Positions 23,434 through 35,676 of a stretch of DNA of 64,000 nucleotides are shown in pieces. This DNA comes from Lycium barbarum (lineage: Eukaryota; Streptophyta; Magnoliopsida; Solanales; Solanaceae). The stretch is taken from contig NC_083348.1 in NCBI RefSeq assembly GCF_019175385.1, positions 2,185,001 through 2,249,000 on the forward strand. The letters are read 5' to 3'. Below the pieces are notes generated by a model that saw nothing but the letters and a program-made list of their open reading frames with translations, ran no database searches and was not told the DNA's origin. Position numbers and translations under genes: made by a program. The stretch's first letter is position 1, and the number at the start of each line of letters is the position of its first letter.

Positions 23434-26400
23434 TGTTGCACCCCATTTTAACCGGGTTAAATTAGGAGTACAACATTTTGGTGATTCCTATTTTGTTTGT
23501 TTTAAGGAGTCGCCACCTAATTAATTTAACGGTGAATTAGGATACCTAGATGTTAACTAAGGTAAAGTTAAAACTAAACCTCCGTTAATAGTCTGCTTAA
23601 CCAATGTGATTCCAGGTAAGGGCTCTATATTATCCTAAAGGGAAGGGGTTAGGCATCCTTTAGAATCTGTTAACTACGGTTATCCGGCCAAACTTAGGTT
23701 AATTAATTAAGGCTAAATACAATGCTTAAATTTTAGAAAATGACTTAAAAATATTGCTAAAGTTTTAAAAGAAAATAATGTTAGTTAAAATAAGATTTAC
23801 AGAAAATACAATAATTTGTATAAAAGAGACTTTAAATGCCATTTTGAAAACACGACTTATGAATGTTGTTAAGGTTTTAGACGAAAGTATAATAGTGTTG
23901 TTTAAAATAATACTTGTAGAAAACATAATAATTTGCGTAAAAGAAGATTCTAAATATTAAATGAGACTTGAAAATATTGATAAAGCCTTAAATGAAAGAT
24001 ACTATTTAATAAGATTTATAGGAAATGTGATAATTTGCATGAAATAAAACTTACAAGCATTGTTAAGATAAAAAATGTCATTTAAAGAAGACTTATAAAT
24101 GTGGCTAAACTTTTAAATAAAATGATGTTTAACATAAGATTTGTATAAAATATGATAATTTGCCCATAAATAATAGCTGTTGAGAAGAGATTTGGCAATT
24201 TTGAACTTTGAATAAATTATATTATTTGATTATAGCAATGTAGAAAAATCTAAGCTTATAAATAGGATTCAAAAGGAAGTGAGTTTTCTTTATCATTTCT
24301 TATTAACTATGCTTAGCTGAAAATATGTGTGATTGATTCGAACTTGAAGGGTTATTTATAAAATATGCTTGAATTTATATTTGCGTATTAGTGGTGTTTT
24401 GAAACTAAGATAACAAGAAATAAAATATGATTCCTTTAACTCAAAAAAAATATTAATTTATACTATCAATTATTCTAGAAGTAAATATTATAGATTCTAT
24501 AAATAACTTTAATGTGAAAAGAAGAAAATGAAACTTATGGGATTAATTATTAGTCTTCTTTAAACTAACTACCCATTACTAAACTAAATCTATTAACTCA
24601 TTAAGGTTCATCTAAGTTAACAAACAAAACAAACAAAGAGTCAGTTGCATAATATGAATTAAATGCAGAAAATAAAATAAAAGAGCAGATAATGTCAAAT
24701 GGGTCCAGCCCGTTTTGGGACTGCTGGAAACTGTTTACTGTTGGGCTTCGGCCCAGCAGATTTCTTTTATATGTTGCTGCGGATTCGTTGCTGCTGTTGG
24801 GCTTAGCCCAGAATATTTTTAATCTGCTGTAGGTGTAGATTGACCCGAGAGGAGGTAATGTTGGGCCTTGACCCAACACCGAATGCGGAAAAGGAGACAA
24901 GTCCTTCGGACTCGTATGCGATGGTCATGCAAAAAATGAGAAGAAAAGGATTAGTATCTAATTCGATGAATAAGGTTAAACATGTAAAAATATAGACTCA
25001 AAACAACTCAGCGGGGTGTGTATATTCTATGTATATTTGAAGTATACCTCACGTATACACATTCATACATAATTAAACATGACACGTATGAAAGTATATA
25101 AAAATTTAAAACAAATGCAGAACATACAACATGCTTTTGGCAGGGTAATACAAGAGAAAGAAAGGCTTAGCATGCCACATAAAACAGCCACTGATTCGGT
25201 TAATTAGAAATTTGTCACATTTTACCCAAATTTGAGGCCAAATTATAACCAGATTTCAATTTCCTAGGCCCGTAAGCGAACATAAGAAAAACCGTGGTAA
25301 ACACAGCAACTTAATGCTCATATTTATCGTCAACAACACAAAAACACATACCGAATCTAAACCGGGCAGATTGGCTATATAATGGCTTTTCCTTCATAGC
25401 AACTAATTATGGACACTAAATTATATAAGATTTAAGGCAGCACTCCATAGATAACACATTAGCAAAAATAGAACAATAAATTTAATGTCATGGTTTCTAC
25501 TTTCCCAATTGTACAAACACAAGTTCGAATTTGCGGCGTATGGAGTACAACAATAACTTTGGCCTAAAACCTTAGATGTAACACACTAAACAAACAGATT
25601 CTGATTTTATAACTTCAAGTAAAAAATTTAAAACGAATCTGCCGAGCATGGGGCTGTTGTAACCTAAGCAAGACTCGTTCATCTTGACATCTAACTAAAT
25701 GTGCAGCGACAAGAGGCGATTAGCATCTCAGTAAAGTAATACGACATCAAAAGAAAGTGACCCCTTTTATATCTGGAAAGAAAATGCCCTTTTTATTAAC
25801 AGTGGAAAGAAAAATACCTTTTTACCACGAAAGCAAGAATTCTAAAACAATATTCTAGCATAACATTCAGCGAAGTATAAATCCCAACGGTGTGATGCTA
25901 ACTTACACATCATATATTTTACATACAACAAGACTATATGAAAGAAACAGATTATTCCACATAATGATTCAGTAACAATAATCACAAGTCCTAATGGCAC
26001 AGTTTCAAGCGTATGCGAAGATTTAGAGTCACAGATAAGAGGAAATGCATCCTTCACATAATTTAAATTTATCCATATCGAGAATATACTCCGACATAGC
26101 CGACCGAAAAATGGGCACACGAGGACATGATTTCAAAAAACTACGACATAAGAAAGAACTGAACTTAATTCTTAATAATGAAACTACCATACAGGAATTC
26201 ATATCTCGAAAATGAACTGAAATCTAGACTAACAATCGAATCAACAAGAACGGTGACATAGAACTTTGAAGCATCAAAATCAACAGGAGACATGCTTAAT
26301 TCTCCACCCTACATTCAAAATATGAAACACAAGGAAGCCAACAACAACTATATTTTAAAGAGAGAAACCAAACAGTCCTTTAAAATCTGATATTCAAATA

Positions 26401-27618
26401 AGCATATATCAACATACATTAAGGCTAAACTAACCAACTAAATTTATACACTAAACATGTATGAGCGTATACAAGCCAACTCTAAGCAGCCGCTGGTACA
26501 ATCATTCATTAACTTTAACAAATACCAGGCCAACTTAACGACTAACTATCGAACAAAGGAAACATATCATCACATAAACAAACAGGCAAGTATTTAAACT
26601 ACTATTGAACAGATAACGAAGAGAGATTTGCCGACCTGATTAGCACGTTTAATAACTAGATGAATTATTTCCCATAACTCTATTCCTTTTAACTAAATCG
26701 AACTGAACATGAATACGATTCATACACAAAACCGGACTGTCCTAACACATACACAGACACTGAATGCACAAATCCATAGAGGCAGAGAATGAACCAACAC
26801 AGAACAAACAAGCCTAAAATAAAACACAAAAAAAAGACGCGAAAGGGAAAGGAGAATCACCTGCTTCGGGTGCAGCGAAATGGGTGCAAAGCCTTCGATC
26901 TATACTCGAAACACCACAAACTATTGATTTGGTATTACTCGGAATCGCAGCAGTAATAAAAAAAAACTTTTTTTATACTTTAATCGACATTAATCGATAC
27001 TGTGACTGCTAAAAAAAAACTAATTCAGCGACTGAAGTACTCAATATTTTTGGGGATTTTTGCGACTGAAAAAAAAAAGACCTAGTTCTTAGGGAATTTC
27101 ATGACTCAAAACAGACCCCTTTATTTTTTAGGGATTTCGGGTTCAAGATCTCTCTTCTAAGGGATTTCTTGCGATTCTCAGCCTTGATTCTTAGGGGATT
27201 TCATCAATCCAAAAAAAAAACCTCCCGAAAAATGGATCAAAAAGTCAGTACTTATAGGGAAATTTTAGGGTTTTCGTTTGACAAGAAGAGAGAGAGGAGC
27301 GGGGAACAGGGGAAAGTGAGGAACAGAGGGAAGTGGGGCGGCAGAGGCGTGGTGGAGACGTGGGAGAGAGAGGGATCGAAAGAGGGAGAAGAGAGAGAAG
27401 GGATAGGGGGGTGGCGGCTGATGAAAGAGGAAAAATGGGAAGGGAATATTTTGGACGGGAATTGGGCCGCCGGGTCGGGTCCATTTTGGACTGGGTCGAT
27501 TTTAAATGTGGGATGGTCTGAAAATTGGGTTGGGGTGAATTAAAATGGGTAGTGGCCTATGAAAATTGTTTTGGGTTAATCCAAAAATATTGGGGGTGAA
27601 TTGGGCTCGTATTTGAAC

Positions 27619-27653
<35 letters not shown>

Positions 27654-27800
27654 GCTAGTAGCTGTAATAGAATAACGAAACGCCGATATTGATAAGAGGC
27701 TAACAATCATAGTATAAATATATTTTTTAATTTGCCAACAAATATTAGAAGCGTAAATTGGTAATTTGGAGGAGAGGCGGGACAAAATTGAGTGTCAACA
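23434..27800. mobile_element. Inner solo LTR, 4367 bp, target duplication GATAC
   Basis: TGTTGCACCCCATTTTAACC at 23434 to GAGTGTCAACA at 27800, flanked by GATAC (23429-23433 and 27801-27805). It belongs to the same family and has the same orientation as the outer copy it lies in, inserted 890 bp from that copy's left end. Landmarks shared with the outer copy are the tgttgggcttcggcccagca block near 24740 and the GA-rich tract near 27285-27440. It also has a (TAA)n tract at 27620-27653. Frames such as 27169-27543 are purine-tract artefacts, not genes. Confidence 0.92.
27620..27653. repeat. (TAA)n microsatellite in inner solo LTR
   Basis: About eleven uninterrupted TAA units near the right end of the LTR. 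Confidence 0.95.
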
Positions 27801-30800
27801 GATACTATAAATAGTTTAGAACATAAATGGAAGTGAATGTAATTTGTGGAATTAACTACCCATTACTAAACTAAAACCCTTAATGTCACTAAGGTTTATC
27901 TAAATTAGCAGACAAAAATGTTAGTCATACAATACGCATTAAATGCACACAAAAATAAAAATTGAGGAGTAGATATAATGTAAATGGGCTCAGCCCATTT
28001 TAGACTGCTGTGATCTGTTTGCGGTTGGGCTTCGGCCCAACAAATTTTCTTCATATATTGCTGCAAATTAGCTGCTACTATATGGGGCTGACTCGAGGAG
28101 TTACGTTGGGCTTTTAGCCCAACGCTAAATGCTGAAGGAGATGACGAATCGCTTGGACTCGCATGCGAGATGTCATGCATAAAAAATGAAAAGAAAAGGA
28201 TTAGGAAATGAGCAGTGAATAATGTTAAACATACGAAATATGAATTCAAAAACAAATTAACAGATTGTATATTCTATGTATACACACTCATAAGGATGTA
28301 TAGAAGGTCATGGTGGCCATTTCAGCCATAGGTAGGTCCGACCTATCGAATGTAATATCTATTCCTTTTATAGAATAAATCAATAGGAAGCTAATTTCCC
28401 CTCAAAACGTAGCATTTATTTTATCAAAGTAGTAACATTTCATAGCAAACAACAAACAGCCACAGTTCATAGTAGACTAGCTGAAACTTTCAAAATGCAC
28501 AAATTATCATGCTAAAATGGTGGTAAAAATGCAGCCAAAATCTTCAGGTTCAGCAGATTACAATAGTAGCAGCAAGGCAAAAACTATGCAAGTGACAATC
28601 TTGTCCCAATTGAGTGTCAACAATAGAGGGGTTGGAAACAGAAGCGAAAAGAAAAAGCAGAATATCATTTGATCGCAGCTAAACACATAAAATTTCTTTC
28701 TTAGTACTGTTATCCTCGCCAACATGTTCTATTGTTTTCAGGAAACTGGCAGATTACAAGCATTTGTTGCTTGCTTAAAAGGTTAAGAATGTTGAATCAC
28801 CAGAGAGTGTCAACATTTCCTCAACTAGCTTAGAATCTAGATATGTTTGGTTGATAAGAACAGAGACATGGGATTGGAACTTGTTGAGGATAAAGAATAA
28901 AATACACAGCTGGTCATACCAAACTCAAAGCAAGCACAAAATTCTTTTTATAAATGGAACTAGAGTTGAAACAAATGTGTGGCAGTTATACAGACAACGA
29001 TAGAGCCACAAAATATGAGCTAAGCAGATAAGTATTGGCATTAATATAAACATCAGTGAAGAAACCAACAGAGATGAGACTGGTCGAATTGCCTGAAGAA
29101 CTAAACCATGATTCTGAGAGAATAGCAGTAAAAAAAAAATGCAGTGGATAGTCAACCAAAGTAATAAAGCAACAGCAAAGAGAAGAGTGGCAATGCAGAC
29201 AGTGATGATTATCAAAGGGAAACAGCAAATTGTTCGATAATCAGCAGATGCAAAAGTTCTTTTAATATTCTAAATCAGAAACCATGGCCCTTTAGCAGGG
29301 CATCATTTAACTGGTTTATAGCTAGAAGAAACTTAACCTCTAGAACCAACATCTATTTTAGTTTAAAAAGGAGTGGAATTCAATTATGCTACAAGAATGC
29401 CTCCACCCTTAAGCTAAGATAGTTTTAGACTTGATTTCCCTATTCCAAAGTTAATATCTCAAATAAAAATCAGAATTCCAACCCTAAAGTAAACAATCCC
29501 AATACAGGAGTTAAACAAAGATTTACAGTTTACGATGAAGAAAGCTATTAAATAGTTAAATTAGATATAGAACACAAAGCTCACTCTATAACTGAACAAA
29601 GGATAAAACCAGCAGCAACCAAACTGAAGAAAGTAACACAAAGCCAAGTTCATGTAGTAAGATGGATATAGAACGAACTCTGGAAAACATGCAGCAAACA
29701 AACAAACTAAACTTGATCAAAGTACATGAAAGGAGACTACTGTCTATTCTAAGTTCGAAATCGCACTCGCACTCCCAATTCTGCAAGTCTTACTTTACTC
29801 GTTTAACATGTAGGCCTTATGTGTTACTACCTATTTTAATCATATACGCGATATACCTAAGATATATACACCATGATGTGTATATCAGATGTATATCGAA
29901 TGCATACCTTCCCCTTTACCCTGATACCCACCGTATATCCTATGTATATTCGGCTTTGAATAGGTCCTAACTCCTGAGAATTCAGTCTAAGCATCCAAAA
30001 CTACAATGTACATCTTTCAAATTCATTTTAGCAATTAACATCCTATCCTAACAGCATCCAAACATCAAACAAACAACACGACGACAGGGAAACTACATAA
30101 TTAACGAACTAGAGCAAAAACTAGAGACTGAAAATAAGAAACGTATCAAGATTTACCTTTTTTGTGTGCAGTGAACTGAGGTCGTCGGGGTCTCGAATCT
30201 ACGTTTCGAACAAGACGAACTCAAAACTCGAACAATCTTTCGAATCGAAATCCCGATAGTACAGAATACTCTTTTAAAAGAAGTTTGGTTTGATTTTCTC
30301 CGAATAATTTCGAGACGCAAATAACCACTAAACCCGAAATCGAGCGGAATTTGGGCGAACCCAAGACTAAAGTAGTAGTAGAAAATAAAAGTATTGAAAG
30401 TGGTAAAAATCTGGGTCCTCGACCAGATTAAAAAGGAAAGACTTTGTAACGAAAAATGCTCGGGTATTCTAATCTCTGTTTTATTCGGTTTTTGCTCATC
30501 CAAAAATCCCCCTTTTCAACTGAGTAATTCTTTTTCATTTATAGAGTGAGGATGAAGAGGAGCGTATGAGAGAGAGGAGCGGCGTGGAGAACAAGGGGAA
30601 GTGGAGAGGAACGTGAGGCGTGGGGGACAGAGAGAAGTGGGTAGTGAAAGAGGAGCGTAGGAGAGAGGAAAAGGAAGGGGAGCGGGATGGTGGTGTGCGG
30701 CTGTGAGGGTGAAAGAGAAAGAGAGAGAGATGAGCAGAAGGGAGAAAAAATGGATTAGGTTTTTAGGGGAAAATTTGGGCGGGGTCGGTAATTTAGGATG

Positions 30801-33061
30801 TGTGCTGGACCAGGTAGGGAAATAATGTGGGCTGGTCCGTTTGAGTAGTGAAATGGGTAATGGGCTAATAATTTGGCTGGAAATTATTGATCCTTCCTCC
30901 TCTATTTAATTATTTTTTGGCTTCTAATTTAACAACTAGTACAATATATACTATGTGAAGACAATTAATAATTGATATGTAGAAAAATAAGGATTTAACA
31001 AAGTGTTGTCTTGTAATTAATTTAACGAGTCCAAACTCGAAAACGAAGCGATGACGAACCGTTTAAAATTTGTGATAAAGTAATGCTAGCAATGTTAGCA
31101 ATGTTAATAGTAGAGTAGTAAAAATTAATAATAGTGAAAATAAAGTGTTCAGCTTGTTAATAAATTTAGAAACCCGAGTAAATAAAATTAAATAAAGGAG
31201 GGACAAAATTGGGTGTCAACATAAGGCACTGCCAAGTGACCCCGGTCATCTTCCGCTTATCCGAGTCCAAGACAAGAGGCCTCAGATAACTGGCCACCCC
31301 CACCGGACGGGAAAGAAAGCTGCAGTCCTCGGGGACAGTAACCACAGCCGATCTTGTTCTCCTCTGCTCCACGCTCGGGGCCGGAAAGATGAGCACCAAG
31401 TCATCCCCGGTCCCAGATTCGGAGGTCCGGTTGGCAGACCTCGTGGCCCGAGGTATCGTAAGATATCTGAATCCTGCGGCTTTGCCGGTGGCGGGAGGAG
31501 TGCCCGAGAATATATCCTCAAATTCGTCAGGCCTTGGAGTCGAAGAACTTGGAACAACATCAGTATCTTCAGCAAAGCTCGGGGGCCCCGTGGTAGCAGC
31601 AGACTCGTGCTCGGGAGCCGGATGAATATCAGTAGGGACTTCGACTTTCGGGGCCGGCTCAGCCCTTTGGACGATTCCAACAGCGGTCGCCTCCCCGGGC
31701 CTTCTTATCCTTTGAAGGGGAAGCTCTTCGGAGGAGGTTTCACCTGAAATGTCGACGAAGTCAATCGACCTTAAACGAGCTGGATAAAGGATTTCTTCCG
31801 TACCTATGTGAGAAGCCGGAACTAAAAGTCCTTCACCGACCGAAGGAAGAGGTGCAACTACGACAGACTCCTCCGGGATCGGGGCCACGGAAGGTACGGT
31901 ATCGACTCTCCGAACTATAATGTCGGGCTCTGTCTCGTCCCGTAAGGGCCGAGTAACGCTTCTCGCCCTTTTCTTCTTCGACTGTTGCCCTTTGTTCGAG
32001 GGCCTTTTTCTTTTGGCAGCAGTAGCAGCAGCAAGGGCACGAGATGCACCCGATCTGGGGGCTACCGAGCCCTTAGGTAAACCTGAAAAATTAAAGGTAC
32101 AATGAGTACAGATAGCAGAAGACGTAGCGAATATGGGTAGAAGCGAAGTAGTACCGTGGTTCTGGGCAACCCATCGGCCGCGTGACAGGTGGGCCCACGT
32201 CCGGTTGCCATGGTCATATTGGCTGAGGAGGGCCGTAACCCATTCGTTCAGATTACGAACGACCAGAGGCATGTATCCATTGGCTGACAAAAATAAGGTA
32301 AACAGTGAGAAAGTGAGACCGGAATTTAACGAAACATGCAAAAGCAATCACTTAAAAATTCGGAACATACGCTTGTTGTTCCATTTCTCCGGGAAGGGCA
32401 TGTGACTGGACAGAATAATGTCCTCGGTCTTCACCCGGACATACCGCTCCAGCCAACCCCTATCTCTGTCTTCATCCATTTTTTAGAAGAAGGGGTTCCG
32501 ACTACGCTTGGCCAGTTTTATTACGCCACCCCGGAACAACCTCGGGGAGTATAAGCGTATCAGATGGGCCAGCGTGAACTCCTTCTCGGCGTTGTTGGAC
32601 AACAACCGGAGACACACTACGACCCTCCAAACAATCGGGCTGATCTGAGCCAATGTCACACCGTAAGTCCGGCACATGTCGAGAATGACCGGATCCACTG
32701 GTGGGTCGAGTTTGAGAGTGAAAGGATAAGTTTACACATACAGAAACCCTTCCCGGTGGTCAGCAACAGATTCATCTGGTCCGGGTGCAAAAACCCGAAC
32801 CGGACGGGTGTCCTACCCGCAGTCGGCCCGGACTATGTCTTGCCTTTCCTCAGTAACGGATGAGGGGTATCGCCTCACATCAAATCCCCTATCGGACACC
32901 GAGAAAGGTTTTTCAACCTCGAGATCTTTGTTGAAGTTGGGCTTGGCCGGTATAATATCCGAGGTCGTGGGCTCAAAAGTGCTTTTTGTTTTGGCCGGAG
33001 ATGCAGGCTCGGAACCCGGAGATGAAACCGATGGAACATCATGGGAAGTGGTTTCAGACAT

Positions 33062-33642
33062 TTTGGAAGATATGAAAGGAAGATGACTCAGAAGAAAAGT
33101 TCAAGAAGATTGGGGGAACTGGTGATTCGAGAAATAACAAAGTGCAAAACAACACTCAAATGGGAACAGTTAGCAGAAATGGTGACAAAGTTGCCCCCTT
33201 TTCACGTAGTGTGTGCGATAAATCAACGACAGATTGGTTGTAGAAGACTACTAAATATGGTGAAGATGAGGAAATGCGGAGAAGAGTGAAAAATGCAGAG
33301 AAGAGTGAAAAATGAAGAAGAAATGGATCGTGAAAGTGTTAGAATGAAGGGGAAAAGAGCCTTATATAGGCGTGGGACTATGACGGTTACGGTTCCCAGC
33401 CAACCGGGGGATGCCACGTGTCCCCCGTAATTAATGAGAAACGACTCGAAGCGACGTGCGTGCGGCGGTTGTCAGAACCGACCATTCGAGATAAGACACG
33501 TGGCCGATAAAGAGGGAACGTGACGCAACCGTTCCCGCCAAAATAAGAAGATAACGACGAGCCAACGGAGTCACCGGTTTCGTGGTTTATCCACTTCCCG
33601 TTACCCCAATAGATCGGTGATCCGGGAAGTGAGGGGGCTATC
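33062..33642. promoter_or_regulatory. Tat region between antisense start and 3' LTR, with polypurine tract
   Basis: 580 bp without a convincing gene. It must hold the antisense gene's promoter if that was ever active; a TATA-like ccttatataggcg is seen near 33359 on the plus strand, and its complement cctatataagg can be read on the minus strand about 290 bp upstream of the antisense ATG. The polypurine tract agtgagggggctatc (33628-33642) touches the 3' LTR. Confidence 0.55.
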
Positions 33643-34375
33643 TGTATACGGTAAAAACCGGATATGAGTCAAACCGGTGAAACGAGAAACTGAAGGAAGA
33701 AGGGAGCAAGAACATACATGAAGACTTTCACTCTGAACCGGAGGAACGCCTGTCCGGAACCGATCGGGATGACCATTTGGTCCGGTTCCTTCATCACCGA
33801 GTTGCTTGAGGCCGTTACCCCGAGTATCCGTGTCGTTGGTCCGATTCCTTCATCACCAAGTTGCTTGAGGCCGTTACCCCCGAGTATCTGTGTCGTTGGT
33901 CCGGTGCAGCCGTTGCACACGAGCCATACGTCATTAGCGTCCTGCCATGGTCAACCACCAACCATGCATGTGTCAGACCGTACGGCCAACCTAATCCCAC
34001 CAAATCCGTTCAGAGTTGTCATTATTATTATTTTAACAATTTGTATGGTATGAGGCCCATAGAGGCAACACTATAAATAGAGCTCATCCACCTCCTATAA
34101 GGAGGTTGGTCCATTCATTTTCAAAGAACACTTGTAACATAAAAGCATATATACAATCTCTCTCTCTCTCTCTCCAAGATCTGATTCGGTCCATAGTGAC
34201 CATTTGCATTTTCATTGTATTTCCTCAAACAAGTGTTGCATGTCATTTAACAAGCATCAATATACTTCATCGATTGCGTCCATATACTCCATTCCCTACG
34301 GTGTACCTTGAGATTCAAACACATATCCTATACCCACTTACAAATTCAATTGATTATCCAAATTCGGGGTAAACA
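33643..34375 (+). repeat. 3' LTR of the Tat-type element
   Basis: TGTATACGGTAAAAACCGG to GGGGTAAACA, followed by the GGCAT duplication. Compared with the 5' LTR it has a longer CT run (near 34157) and lacks about 13 bp near 34278. Confidence 0.95.
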
Positions 34376-34380
34376 GGCAT

Positions 34381-34869
34381 CACTACACGTTAGTATTTAC
34401 CTAACTATCTCTTTTATACATCTAACATTTCATTTGTTTAGCTATTTGAGTTGGTTGATCAGATTGTAAATACAACAAACCATTGCAAAATACTTCTCTA
34501 AACCAACCAAGAACGTCCATATCAACTTGGTGAACTAGAAAGTGTGTAGTCCAAAATATTTTAGATTGGATGAGTCCCTCAAGAAAACAAGGCAACAACT
34601 CTCGAAATAGATTTTTTATCATTAGATTTTTACTAAAGAAGAATGAAATTTTTGCACAAATTTGGGGAAACATTCAAATTGAATGGGATAACGGGCGTTT
34701 TTTTGGAAAATTGGCTCGAGTTTGTCCGCGTAGATCTCGAAAAAATACCCTAGGTCAAGAAAAAAAAAAATCGGACATCCGAGCGCGAAGTTATGACCAT
34801 TTAAAGTTTCAACAATTTACAACTAGTTTTCTACCTAAGCTCCTGTCCTTATTTTTATTTACGTGAGTG
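34381..34869. other. Sequence right of the Tat insertion, unassigned
   Basis: By position it continues whatever the Tat element entered at 15776, perhaps the TGTTACATCC LTR. It includes tttgtccgcgtagatctcg and cggacatccgagcgcgaagt. No gene or terminal motif was found. Confidence 0.4.
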
Positions 34870-35571
34870 AAGAGGCATATGTATACTTGATGTAATGAGC
34901 CGATATTATTGTATGCTAAAAAAAATATTAAGTTCTATATAAAATATTCATAGTCCGACGTTTTGAAACGTGACTAATCTTCGGTCAAAGTACGAAAAAA
35001 AACTAAAAGATAACAAGTTTCCAAACTTATTTCGAGGCACTTTACAAACCCTAAAACGACGATCCAAACATATATGTATACTTGATGTAATGAGCCGACA
35101 TTATTTTACGCTAAAAAAATGAAGTTCTATATAAAATATTTATATTCCGGTGTTTTGAAACGTGACTAATCTTCGGTCAAAGTACGGAAAAAAGCTTAAT
35201 TTTGAGTTTGATTTCCAAAGAACAAAGATGACAAGTTTCCAAGCAAACAAAACTTACTTCGGCGCACTCTACAACCCCTAAAACGACGATCCAAACGTTT
35301 AAGTATACTTGATGTAATAAGCCGATGTTATTGTACACAAAAATATATATTAAGTTCTACATAAAATATTGATATTTCGGGATTTTGAAACATGACTAAT
35401 CTTTGGCCAAAGTATGAAAAAAACGTGATTTTGATAGTTTAAAAAAAGGAAAACAAAGTTAAAGGACCATAGTTTCACGCACAGATTCTATGCGTGAAGC
35501 TTAGTTTTTTTTTTTTAAAGGGTTAGTTTGGTTCCAAAAATTATTTTTTGGGGTAAAAAAGTTCCGAGCTC
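34870..35571. mobile_element. Right-end fragment of a Mutator-like element with three subterminal repeats
   Basis: Three diverged copies of a roughly 195-227 bp unit (tatacttgatgtaatgagcc at 34882, 35077 and, with one change, 35304). Then comes the palindromic ttcacgcacagattctatgc at 35474, a T-run, and the end aaaaaagttccgagctc at about 35571. The same units and end occur at 63220-63614, the right end of the 57-63.6 kb MULE. The left end of this copy is missing. Confidence 0.8.
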
Positions 35572-35676
35572 ATTTGATGGTGATGAATGGTTCTTGGGTG
35601 GAGACAAAGGGAGATGATTTGAGAATTTAGGAATTTTGTTAATTTGAATAATTAATAAAAGAAAAATCAAATGATT

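Larger units (their letters stand above)
22544..31221. mobile_element. Outer solo LTR (about 4.3 kb), target duplication TAAGG, disrupted by an inner copy
   Basis: TGTCATACCCCATTTTAACC at 22544 to GGGTGTCAACA at 31221, with TAAGG on both sides (22539-22543 and 31222-31226). Removing the inner insertion and its duplication leaves 4306 bp, nearly the length of the inner LTR, and the two share the same internal landmarks. One is a motif of repeated GGGCTTCGGCCCA type near 28022; another is a purine-rich GAGAGAGGAGCG tract near 30570-30770. No primer site or coding domain is present, so it is a solo LTR. LTRs this long are found in Ogre-type elements; that assignment is tentative. Confidence 0.9.
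21664..33061 (-). pseudogene. Antisense multi-exon gene of the Tat-type element (plant mobile-element protein, PF04195-like)
   Basis: Minus strand, starting at ATG 33061 just inside the 3' LTR. Exons inferred from splice sites: 33061-32371, 32283-32155, 32082-31222 continuing at 22538-22510, and 22413-21664. The first exon carries MCRTYGVTLAQISP and FTLAHLIRLYSPRLFRGG, and later MDEDRDRGWLERYVRVK. These are hallmarks of proteins annotated in Solanaceae as putative gypsy-type transposon/retrotransposon proteins (recalled). The second ends RTWAHLSRGRWVAQNH. The third begins with a basic KRKRPSNKGQQSKKKRARS nuclear-localisation-like patch and runs through a disordered acidic/Pro-rich region. The last is a long heptad coiled coil ending SDLPALIA. 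In-frame stops at 32811, near 32730, 32480 and 22246 make it dead. The 22544-31221 LTR nest splits exon 3. The function is unknown in any species. Confidence 0.8.
15777..34375 (+). mobile_element. Tat-type Ty3/gypsy LTR retrotransposon with nested insertions, 18.6 kb
   Basis: The ends are TGTATA...AAACA LTRs of 737 bp (15777-16513) and 733 bp (33643-34375), and perfect GGCAT duplications flank the whole (15772-15776 and 34376-34380). A primer site tttggcgcccaccgtggggc follows the left LTR. A purine-rich tract agtgagggggctatc precedes the right one. Inside, left to right: gag, protease, a remnant of RT, integrase (all plus strand), then a non-coding region and an antisense gene reaching almost to the 3' LTR. 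The order gag-PR-RT-RH-INT and an antisense frame before the 3' LTR fit the Tat lineage. Removing the nested 8.7-kb insertion leaves about 9.9 kb. By eye the LTRs differ at about two dozen positions (roughly 3 percent), mainly transitions, plus two small indels. Confidence 0.95.

Noticed and set aside
27169..27543. Open frame of 124 codons rich in R, E and G
   Set aside because: It translates the GA-rich tract shared by the two solo LTRs, has no family resemblance, and the same tract in the outer copy is not open.
15777..34375. Possible endogenous pararetrovirus
   Set aside because: Integrase, LTRs, a tRNA primer site after the LTR and a 5-bp duplication show an LTR retrotransposon; no movement-protein or caulimovirus coat motifs were seen.
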